From the NCBI GenBank assembly GCA_008501735.1, contig QQUF01000033.1, positions 129,727 to 175,939 on the forward strand: DNA of 46,213 nt, in the 5' to 3' direction. This document shows positions 7,968 through 14,693 of this stretch, piece after piece (the first letter of the stretch is position 1; each line of letters opens with the position of its first letter). Source of the stretch: Calditrichota bacterium. GTDB lineage: Bacteria > CLD3. The position numbers and the translations under genes were made by a program. The notes under the pieces are model-generated. The model saw only the letters and a list, made by a program, of their open reading frames with translations, did no database searches and had not been told where the DNA came from.

Positions 7968-8987
7968 ATGAATGTTCTAATTTTAGGAGGAACGAATTTT
8001 GTCGGACCTCAAATTGCTAAACAACTTCACAACAGAGGGCATAAAGTTTCACTTTTTCACAGAGGAGTTACCGAAGCTCATCACATAATTCCAGAAGAAG
8101 TTCATCACATTCGTTGTGGAAAAGATGGAAAATTGGAAGATTTTCTTGAAGAAATCAAAATCTTTAGTCCTGACGCAGTAATTCATATGACTCCAATAGG
8201 AGAAAAGGACTCAAAAAGGATAGTGAATTTCTTCAAAGGAATTACTGAGAGAATTATTTCAATTAGTAGTATGGACGTTTACCAAGTTTACGGAGTTATT
8301 CACGAAACTGAGAATGTTCCGATAAATAATGAAATTATTACAGAATCTTCACCTTTAAGAACAAACCTTTACCCTTATCGAAAAGATTTTCCTGATAAAA
8401 ATCACGTTCTGCATAACTATGACAAAATTTTAGCTGAAAGAGAAATTTTAGGGGATTCTGAGATTTCAGGAACTATCTTGAGACTTCCAGTGATTTATGG
8501 CGAAAGAGATTTTCAGCACAGATTCTACTCTACTCTGAAAAGATTTGAGGATAAAAGACCTGCAATTTTGCTTGAAGAAACTTTTGCAAAATTCATCATT
8601 TCAAGGGCATTTGTCGAGGACGTAGCTTTCGCGATTGTTTTGGCAACTGAACAAGAGAAAGCAAAGAATCAGGTTTACAACGTTGCAAACGAATATTTTT
8701 TAACTGAAAAAGAAATGAATAAAAAGTTAGCAGAAGTTTTTGGTTGGAAAGGAAAAATTGTTGTCATTCCAGATGCCGATTCAGAGAAAGCAAAAAGTAT
8801 GCGGCAACACATAATTTCAAGCTCAGAAAAAATTAGAACAGAGTTAGGCTACAAAGAACTCTACCCTTTTGAAGAAGGTTTGAAAAAAACAGTCGAATTC
8901 CAAATGGAAAATCCGCCGAAGAAAATTGACCATAAAATGTTTGATTACAAAAAAGAAGACGAGATTTTATCAAAATTAATTACTTAA
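7968..8987 (+). CDS. NAD-dependent epimerase/dehydratase (extended SDR)
   Basis: The 339-residue protein begins with a Rossmann nucleotide-binding signature 'MNVLILGGTNFVGPQIAKQL' and shows 'RIISISSMDVY', 'LRLPVIYGERDF' and 'VYNVANEYFLTEKEM', as in extended short-chain dehydrogenases of the NAD-dependent epimerase family (CSP41/RNA-binding-like branch). The active-site tyrosine is probably in 'HNYDKILAE', where the normal Tyr-x-x-x-Lys spacing is shortened, so the catalytic chemistry is uncertain. It probably acts on a nucleotide sugar or similar carbonyl compound, but it could be a non-catalytic SDR. A good GGAGA ribosome site lies 8 bases before the ATG. It stands alone. Confidence 0.75.
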   Translation: MNVLILGGTNFVGPQIAKQLHNRGHKVSLFHRGVTEAHHIIPEEVHHIRCGKDGKLEDFLEEIKIFSPDAVIHMTPIGEKDSKRIVNFFKGITERIISISSMDVYQVYGVIHETENVPINNEIITESSPLRTNLYPYRKDFPDKNHVLHNYDKILAEREILGDSEISGTILRLPVIYGERDFQHRFYSTLKRFEDKRPAILLEETFAKFIISRAFVEDVAFAIVLATEQEKAKNQVYNVANEYFLTEKEMNKKLAEVFGWKGKIVVIPDADSEKAKSMRQHIISSSEKIRTELGYKELYPFEEGLKKTVEFQMENPPKKIDHKMFDYKKEDEILSKLIT

Positions 8988-9060
8988 ATAAATCGCTTCT
9001 TTTAAAGTTTTCAATATTCATTTTCAATTGCTAAAAAAAATTGTAAATTAATAAATTCTC

Positions 9061-9078
9061 AAGGGTAATTAAGCCCTT
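9061..9078 (+). promoter_or_regulatory. Small hairpin in the leader of the next gene
   Basis: AAGGGT-aattaa-GCCCTT forms a 6-bp stem (one G-U pair) that ends about 13 bases before the GGAG ribosome site of the gene at 9101. It is not followed by a T-run, so it is not an evident terminator. It might affect translation; weak evidence. Confidence 0.25.
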
Positions 9079-9100
9079 AAGCAAAATATGGAGATTAAAA

Positions 9101-9619
9101 ATGTCAAAACAAAACCTGTGGGAAGACATAAAAAAAAGTCTTAAAGAAGGCGTAGATTTTGCAATCAATAAAACTGAAGAATACACTAAAGTTGGTAAAA
9201 TTAAATTAGACATTCTTGGAATTAAAAGAAGAATCGAGAGAGCATTTACCGAACTTGGAGGTATTTCTTACCATCACTCAACTTCAAAGAAAAAGACAGT
9301 TTTAACAAACACTAAAGTCTTTAAAGAAATCATTGGTAAAATCGATGAGCTAAAAGTTGAGTTAGAAGCAAAAGAAAAAGAATTAGAGAAAATCAAATCT
9401 GAGTTCAACATTGTTGACGACGCAGAAGTTACTTTTGAAGAACCGATAACAGAAGTTAAAGTCGAAGATGTTGAGTTTGAAGAAACTGTTGAAGAAAAGC
9501 CTAAAAAGAAAGCTACTCCAAGAAGAAAACCTGCTACTAAAAAAGCTACAACGACTAAGAAAACAACAACGACAAAAAAAACCGAACCTAAAACAACTAC
9601 TGAATCAAAAGAAGAATAA
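9101..9619 (+). CDS. Coiled-coil protein with acidic segment and histone-H1-like Lys/Thr tail
   Basis: The 172-residue protein has three zones. Residues 1-55 are helical and end in 'IKRRIERAFTELGGISYHH'; residues ~65-105 are a charged coiled coil ('KIDELKVELEAKEKELEKI'); residues 107-135 are strongly acidic; residues ~136-172 are a lysine/threonine/proline tail ('KKKATPRRKPATKKATT', 'KKTTTTKK') like histone H1 or AlgP C-termini. No signal peptide is present. The N-terminal part resembles small uncharacterised proteins of FCB bacteria. The tail suggests nucleic-acid binding, but this is inference; some such tails are low-complexity linkers. GGAG precedes the ATG. The sigma-54 regulator gene begins 9 bases after the stop, so the two are probably co-transcribed. 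Confidence 0.7.
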   Translation: MSKQNLWEDIKKSLKEGVDFAINKTEEYTKVGKIKLDILGIKRRIERAFTELGGISYHHSTSKKKTVLTNTKVFKEIIGKIDELKVELEAKEKELEKIKSEFNIVDDAEVTFEEPITEVKVEDVEFEETVEEKPKKKATPRRKPATKKATTTKKTTTTKKTEPKTTTESKEE

Positions 9620-9628
9620 GACTCAAGA

Positions 9629-11053
9629 ATGGAATTTGAACCTTCGATTCTTCTAATTGACGACGAAGAAAACATTAGAAAATTTCTAACTCGCTCTTTT
9701 ACAAAGAAGGGTTACAAAATTAAAACTGCTCCAACCGCCGAAGACGGTTGGAGTATTTTGTCTAAGGAAAAAATAGACATTTTAATTCTAGACATTAATT
9801 TGCCAGGAATGTCTGGAATTGATTTGCTCCAAAAAATCCGCGAAGTTGATGAGAAATCACCATTCATTGTAATGATTACAGCTTATGGCGATGTAAAAAC
9901 CGCAGTTACTGCAATGAAAGCTGGAGCTCAAGACTACATCACAAAGCCTTTTGAATTCGCCGAAATTGAAATCGTAATCCAACAAGCTTCAAAATTTATT
10001 TCGCTTTCCCAAAAAGTAGATATTTTAGAAAAGCAGATTCCGAAACGCACAAGTTTTGGAGATATGATAGCACAAAGTCCTGCAATGTTGGAAATATTCG
10101 ACATTATCAGCAAAGTTTCAAAATCTCCTACCTCAACAATTCTAATCACTGGTGAAACAGGAACCGGAAAAGAGCTCGCCGCAAGAGCAATTCACCAAAG
10201 TTCTAATCGAAGTAAAAAACCCTACATTGCAATAAACTGCACTACAATTCAAGAGACTTTACTTGAAAGTGAGCTATTCGGACACGAAAAAGGCTCGTTC
10301 ACTGATGCAAAAGAACGCAAAAAGGGTTTGTTTGAACTTGCAAATGGAGGAACTATTTTATTAGACGAAATTGGTGATATGGACGTAAAACTTCAAGCCA
10401 AACTTCTTCGAGTTCTCCAAGAAAAGACAATCCGCCGAATCGGTGGCGAAAGTGATATTCCAATTGACATCAGAGTCATTGCAACTACTCATCAAGAATT
10501 AGAAAATGCTGTTTCAGAAGGCAAATTCAGACAAGATTTATTTTTTAGGCTAAACGTAATTCCGATAGAACTTCCACCTTTGCGTAAAAGAAGAGAAGAC
10601 ATTTCAATGCTTGCAGAAGCCTTCCTTGCACATTTTAACAAAGATTTTGGAAAAGAAATCAAAGGATTTAGCGATTCGGCAAAAAAGGCTCTTACTAATT
10701 ACCCTTGGAATGGAAACATTCGTGAACTCAAAAATGTAATCGAAAGAATAGTTCTAATCGAAAGTTGTGAAGAAATTGATGTTCACAATATTCCCAAAAA
10801 TATCTTGGCTTACCTTGGAGAGATGAATTCAAACCAGAAATTTCTACTTTCTTTAGACGAAGATAACTTGAGTTTTAACGATGCTAAAAATAAAATCGTG
10901 AACGAATTTGAAGTCAATTACATCACAAGCCTTTTAGAAAAAACAAACGGTAACGTTACCCAAAGTTCAAAAATTTCTCAGACAGACAGAAGCAGTTTGC
11001 AAAGAATTATGCGAAAACACGGGATTAAATCTGAAAACTTCAGAGATAGTTAA
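9629..11053 (+). CDS. Sigma-54-dependent response regulator (NtrC family)
   Basis: The 474-residue protein has a receiver domain (residues 5-120; acidic pocket D11/D12, phospho-acceptor D55 in 'LILDINLPG', K in 'YITKPF'), an AAA+ sigma-54 interaction domain (Walker A GETGTGKE at 175-182, Walker B ILLDE with D246/E247, arginine finger region '[14 protein letters not shown]') and a C-terminal Fis-type helix-turn-helix ('[21 protein letters not shown]'). It should activate sigma-54 promoters when phosphorylated. The sigma-54 contact loop reads GSFTDA (222-227) instead of GAFTGA. The central Phe-Thr is kept. No complete cognate histidine kinase is encoded in the window. It follows the coiled-coil gene by 9 bases. 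Confidence 0.93.
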   Translation: MEFEPSILLIDDEENIRKFLTRSFTKKGYKIKTAPTAEDGWSILSKEKIDILILDINLPGMSGIDLLQKIREVDEKSPFIVMITAYGDVKTAVTAMKAGAQDYITKPFEFAEIEIVIQQASKFISLSQKVDILEKQIPKRTSFGDMIAQSPAMLEIFDIISKVSKSPTSTILITGETGTGKELAARAIHQSSNRSKKPYIAINCTTIQETLLESELFGHEKGSFTDAKERKKGLFELANGGTILLDEIGDMDVKLQAKLLRVLQEKTIRRIGGESDIPIDIRVIATTHQELENAVSEGKFRQDLFFRLNVIPIELPPLRKRREDISMLAEAFLAHFNKDFGKEIKGFSDSAKKALTNYPWNGNIRELKNVIERIVLIESCEEIDVHNIPKNILAYLGEMNSNQKFLLSLDEDNLSFNDAKNKIVNEFEVNYITSLLEKTNGNVTQSSKISQTDRSSLQRIMRKHGIKSENFRDS

Positions 11054-11122
11054 ATTGAAATCCCTAATTCACAATTACTTAACAACAAAATTTTATATTC
11101 AAATTAATTTGAAAAGCACAAA

Positions 11123-11965
11123 ATGAAAAAATATCTACTTTTAGCACTCACTCTCTTTTTTGTACAAAACTCATTTGCACAAAACGACAATTTTAATGCA
11201 ACACTTTGGACTCAAGTTTCTGCTGAATTCAGAGCTTTAACTTTACAAACTTACAAAAATGCCACTAAAAATTTAGAATCTGCTCTTAAAGACAAAAATT
11301 GGTCAGCAGAAATTTCACAAAGAGAAGGATTCGAAGACCTTACTCCTTGTGTTATTTTGGACATTGACGAAACGGTTTTAGACAACTCAAATTATCAAGG
11401 GCAACTCGTTTTGGACAACTCAAGTTATGCCACAAAAACTTGGGACAAATGGATTAAAATGGCAAAAGCGACAGAAGTCAAAGGAGCTTTAAATTTTGTC
11501 AAAGAAGCTAAAGAAATGGGAATCACTGTTTTTTACTTAACTAACAGAAAATGTATCGAAAGAGACGATTTGGCTTGCCCACAAGAGTTAGAAACAATCA
11601 AAAATTTGGAAACCTTAGGTTTCCCAAAAGTCAAAAAAGAAGAAATTTTACTTCGCTATGAAAGAGAAGAATGGGGTTCAGAAAAAATTTCACGTCGTCA
11701 GGAAATTGCAAAAGACTACAGAGTTTTAATGCTTTTTGGCGATGATTTAGGCGATTTTATACCAGAAGTTAAAAAGAAAATTACTTTTGAACAAAGGTTT
11801 GAATTAGTTGAAAATTTTAATGATTATTGGGGCGAAAAATGGTTTATCTTGCCGAACCCGACTTACGGCTCGTGGTTAGGAATTCTTGGAAAAAATAAAA
11901 GTGAATTCCTCAAAGGTTACAAAACAAATTCAGAAATGGAGCAATCATCTGATGAAAAAAATTAG
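11123..11965 (+). CDS. Exported HAD acid phosphatase, class B / lipoprotein e(P4)-like
   Basis: The 280-residue protein has a cleavable signal peptide (MKKYLLLALTLFFVQNSFA) without a lipobox cysteine, then the subfamily IIIB HAD signature 'CVILDIDETVLDNS' (D80, D82), 'VFYLTNRKC' (motif II), and 'MLFGDDLGDF' (motif IV). 'NATLWTQVSAEFRALTLQTY' and the C-terminal 'WFILPNPTYGSW' are typical of acid phosphatase/5'-nucleotidase e(P4) relatives. It probably removes phosphate from nucleotides or other phosphomonoesters in the periplasm. It overlaps the next exported phosphatase-like gene by 14 bases, so the two are translated together. Confidence 0.9.
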   Translation: MKKYLLLALTLFFVQNSFAQNDNFNATLWTQVSAEFRALTLQTYKNATKNLESALKDKNWSAEISQREGFEDLTPCVILDIDETVLDNSNYQGQLVLDNSSYATKTWDKWIKMAKATEVKGALNFVKEAKEMGITVFYLTNRKCIERDDLACPQELETIKNLETLGFPKVKKEEILLRYEREEWGSEKISRRQEIAKDYRVLMLFGDDLGDFIPEVKKKITFEQRFELVENFNDYWGEKWFILPNPTYGSWLGILGKNKSEFLKGYKTNSEMEQSSDEKN

Positions 11966-13892
11966 CATTCTATTTTTACTTTTTACTTTAATTGGAACTG
12001 TTTTTGCGAAACAGAACAAAAAGCAAACTACTGTAAATTTACTTTTTACGAATGACATTCACGGTGTTTTTACAGAACAACCTGCAACTTTTATGAATCC
12101 AACTCACCCACCAATGCTTTCGGGTTTTCCTGGTTTTGTAACTTATTTAAAAAATATCAAAAAAGACGCTGTTCGCAAAAATGAAGGTGTTTTGGTTTTT
12201 GATTCTGGAAACTTTTTTCAAGGAAATCCAATCGCAGTTTTAGATTCAGGAAGATCTGCAATCGAAATGATGAACGGACTTTACGACGCAATGACACTTG
12301 GACCTTACGACTTCATTTTCGGCTCAAAAAATATCGAAAACCTTTCTGAGCAAGCAACTTTCCCAATCGTTGCTGCAAATTTAAACCCTACAGCAGGTAG
12401 TTTTGCTAAAGTCAAGCCTTTTGTTATCAAAGAGTTTAACGGTGTAAAAATCGGAATTTTAGGTTTAGTTACAGGAAGTTTAAGAAATGCTGTTATTCGT
12501 GCAAATCTCAAAAATTTAAGTCCAGTTTCAGAAGTTGAAGCAATGAAAGAATGGATTCCAAAAATTAAAGAAGCTGGTGCAGATGTTGTAATTATTCTCG
12601 CAAGTGCCGGAATTCCTTACGACCGAGAAGACAAGTACGAAGAATTTTTGACAGAAGTAGATGAAGGACTTGACGTTGAAAATGCTTCATTAAATGCTCT
12701 TGGAGTCGCAAAGTATGCTAAAGGAGCTGATTTGATTTTGACAAGTGGAGCCGGAAGAGGTTACAACGTTCCTTGGTACGACCCCGAATCTCACGTTTAC
12801 GTTTTTCAAAATTATGGAGGCGGCTCAGAATTCGGTCACATAAAAATGAAAATTGATTCCGAGACAAAAAAGTTCGTTGGGTTTGAAAATGCAATCTACA
12901 ACGATGCTGGTCAAACTGCGATGCAAGAAAGATTTCCTGCCGACAAAGAAACAGCTACGAAAGCAAATTCAACACTCGAAAAGGCAATGAAAAATCTTTA
13001 CGATTACAAAGAAATTAAAGCAGAAGTAAAAATTAGCGAAGCCAAAGCAGAAGATTTTAGGGCAAAAAGACCAAACAACTGGGAAGTTCCAAGCGTGAAT
13101 TTGGAAGATGAAATTGACATTATTACTTGGAACTTAGAATTTTTTCCTGCAAGTGACGAAGAAACAATCGAAGCACTTTCTGAAATTATGATGGACTTGG
13201 ACGCTGACATTTTCGCTTTACAAGAGATTAGATACACTGGCTGGTTAAGCGATTTAATGGAAAAAATCCCTCATTACGGATTAGTTGCCTCTCAACAAGC
13301 TTCGTTTATGGATTTAGCAATTGTTTACAAAAAAGATATGTTTCACTTGGTTGGTCAAACTGAACCTTTTGCTGAAAATGATTACGATTATGCAGGAAGA
13401 CCACCGCTTCGAGGAGATTTTATTTACTACAAGAATGGTGAAAACATTCCCCTTTCAATTATTAACCTCCATATGAAATGTTGTAATTCAGGACTTCAAA
13501 GACGTAAAAATGCTGTAAAAAAATTGCATTCTTACGTTGACAAAGAATACCAAAATGGCACAAAAAACTTCATAATTTTAGGTGACTGGAATGATGACTT
13601 AAAAGATGCTCCAGGTGAACACAGTTTTGATTCATTCTTTAACGACGACAGATTTTATTTTGCAAACCAAGAATTAGTTTACGACATCGAACAATCTTCT
13701 TATCCACACGAACCTTGGGTAAGTTACCTTGACCACATTTTAGTTTCAGAATACTTAGTTCCAAAAGATTCAGGTTACAGAATTCAAACAATTTTAATGG
13801 ATAAATTTATGGGCGGAATGGAAATTTATGAAAAATTACTTTCTGACCATAGACCTGTGGCTTTAGGTTTTAAACTCAAAAAGCCATTTTAA
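11952..13892 (+). CDS. Exported fusion: degenerate 5'-nucleotidase domain + EEP nuclease/phosphatase domain
   Basis: After a signal peptide (MKKISILFLLFTLIGTVFA), residues ~25-360 follow the UshA/5'-nucleotidase fold: 'LLFTNDIHG' (D35, H37), 'VLVFDSGNFFQG', 'FPIVAANL', 'IGILGLVT'. Most metal and catalytic positions are replaced: GD is G-N87, GNHEFD is G-P118-Y119-D-F, the 'THLG' histidine is S218, and both histidines of 'GGHSHT' are glycine (266, 268). Residues ~385-646 are an endonuclease/exonuclease/phosphatase (EEP) domain with its residues intact: WN394, QE425, 'INLHMKC', 'LGDWND', 'YLDHILVS', 'SDHRPV'. The second domain is therefore probably active, while the first may only bind ligand. 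ATG at 11952 has GGAG 10 bases upstream; an upstream in-frame extension to 11886 lacks a signal peptide. Confidence 0.85.
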   Translation: MKKISILFLLFTLIGTVFAKQNKKQTTVNLLFTNDIHGVFTEQPATFMNPTHPPMLSGFPGFVTYLKNIKKDAVRKNEGVLVFDSGNFFQGNPIAVLDSGRSAIEMMNGLYDAMTLGPYDFIFGSKNIENLSEQATFPIVAANLNPTAGSFAKVKPFVIKEFNGVKIGILGLVTGSLRNAVIRANLKNLSPVSEVEAMKEWIPKIKEAGADVVIILASAGIPYDREDKYEEFLTEVDEGLDVENASLNALGVAKYAKGADLILTSGAGRGYNVPWYDPESHVYVFQNYGGGSEFGHIKMKIDSETKKFVGFENAIYNDAGQTAMQERFPADKETATKANSTLEKAMKNLYDYKEIKAEVKISEAKAEDFRAKRPNNWEVPSVNLEDEIDIITWNLEFFPASDEETIEALSEIMMDLDADIFALQEIRYTGWLSDLMEKIPHYGLVASQQASFMDLAIVYKKDMFHLVGQTEPFAENDYDYAGRPPLRGDFIYYKNGENIPLSIINLHMKCCNSGLQRRKNAVKKLHSYVDKEYQNGTKNFIILGDWNDDLKDAPGEHSFDSFFNDDRFYFANQELVYDIEQSSYPHEPWVSYLDHILVSEYLVPKDSGYRIQTILMDKFMGGMEIYEKLLSDHRPVALGFKLKKPF

Positions 13893-13956
13893 AAATGCCC
13901 TGTTGAAATTTCGACAGTGGCGATATTTCGACGTTTCCATAACGACAAATTTTATG

Positions 13957-13997
13957 AACCCTTGATTTAAGAGATTGAATCAAGGGTTTTCTTTTTG
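13957..13997 (+). terminator. Rho-independent terminator
   Basis: AACCCTTGATT (13957-13967) pairs perfectly with AATCAAGGGTT (13978-13988) across a 10-base loop and is followed by TTCTTTTT. It ends the phosphatase operon. A second small palindrome, TGTTGAAATTTCGACA (13901-13916), lies between it and the stop codon. Confidence 0.8.
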
Positions 13998-14001
13998 GCA
14001 T

Positions 14002-14030
14002 TAAGTTTGAAAGAATCAGAATCAAACTTA
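14002..14030 (+). promoter_or_regulatory. Inverted repeat overlapping a TAnnTTTG promoter-like box
   Basis: TAAGTTTG (14002-14009) and CAAACTTA (14023-14030) are perfect inverted copies 13 bases apart, ending 7 bases before the ATG at 14038. The left arm matches the -7 TAnnTTTG box of Bacteroidota promoters; no good TTTG box lies at the expected distance. It could be an operator or a leader hairpin; unproven. Confidence 0.35.
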
Positions 14031-14037
14031 CTTCAAA

Positions 14038-14517
14038 ATGGAAAAGAAAATGGAAACCAAATTAAATTTATCGGATTACGGCTCAACTCAACTCCAAGAG
14101 TGGCTGCGAGCAAATCTTGTTGACGGACAAATCGCAAAAAGAAATTCTAATCAAGCAACTAAGTTTTACAATTCAAATAAACAAATGTGGATTGATATTT
14201 TCCATAACACAAATGTTTCTCAAGTAGAGTTTATCCCAAGTGCCTTTTGGGTAATAATTCCAACAGCTGAACAGATTGAAAAGTACATTTCAAGCTTTTG
14301 CAAAAAAAATAAACTTGTTTGGAGCTATGTTTTAAGAGATTTAAATCAACGCCTTATTGAAATTTACAATTCAGACTTAAAACTTATTTATTCAACTTCA
14401 ATGCAATTCAGTAAAGATAAAATTGAAATTCAAGAGTCAAGAATTTTGACATTAAAGTGGATTTGCAACCAAATTCAAAAATCTAATAAATTTTCTCAAA
14501 CAAAAATCGCAGTATAA
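14038..14517 (+). CDS. Hypothetical protein, 159 residues
   Basis: I do not recognise this protein. It has no signal peptide or membrane segment and looks like a compact cytoplasmic alpha/beta protein: 'LNLSDYGSTQLQEWLRANL', 'MWIDIFHNTNVSQVEF', 'AFWVIIPTAEQIEKYISSF', 'ILTLKWICNQIQ'. Two starts are possible, 14038 and the ATG at 14050; the second has GGAAAAG at a normal distance. It lies between a strong terminator and the PrkA-like gene and is separated from the latter by a hairpin, so it may be a single-gene transcript. Confidence 0.6.
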   Translation: MEKKMETKLNLSDYGSTQLQEWLRANLVDGQIAKRNSNQATKFYNSNKQMWIDIFHNTNVSQVEFIPSAFWVIIPTAEQIEKYISSFCKKNKLVWSYVLRDLNQRLIEIYNSDLKLIYSTSMQFSKDKIEIQESRILTLKWICNQIQKSNKFSQTKIAV

Positions 14518-14562
14518 TTTTTTTCACATTTACTACCCCTACTATCTCGAAAAAACTCATAC

Positions 14563-14592
14563 GAAATGTTAACTTTAATTAGTTAGCATTTC
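14563..14592 (+). terminator. 12-bp hairpin, possible terminator or leader structure
   Basis: GAAATGTTAACT (14563-14574) pairs with AGTTAGCATTTC (14581-14592) over a 6-base loop, with a single G-U pair. It lies in the 176-base gap between the hypothetical gene and the PrkA-like gene. The following bases (TAGAGTTTTACC) hold only a short T-run, so termination is likely weak; a role in the PrkA leader is the alternative. Confidence 0.45.
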
Positions 14593-14693
14593 TAGAGTTT
14601 TACCTCCTTCTTTATTAATTTTTTATAAATCACTTCTTGTTTCAAATCTTTTCATTAAATTTTATTTTCAACAAAAATTCTAAGGGTAAAAAG

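Noticed and set aside
9274-9675. 133-codon minus-strand ORF
   Set aside because: It is the antisense of the coiled-coil gene; its Ser/Val/Phe-rich product is what the reverse of a Lys/Glu/Thr-rich sequence gives.
13893-13950. TGTTGAAATTTCGACA palindrome and nearby TTTCGAC repeats as a separate mobile element
   Set aside because: Only one small palindrome with a wobble pair and no terminal repeats; more simply part of the 3' untranslated region before the terminator.
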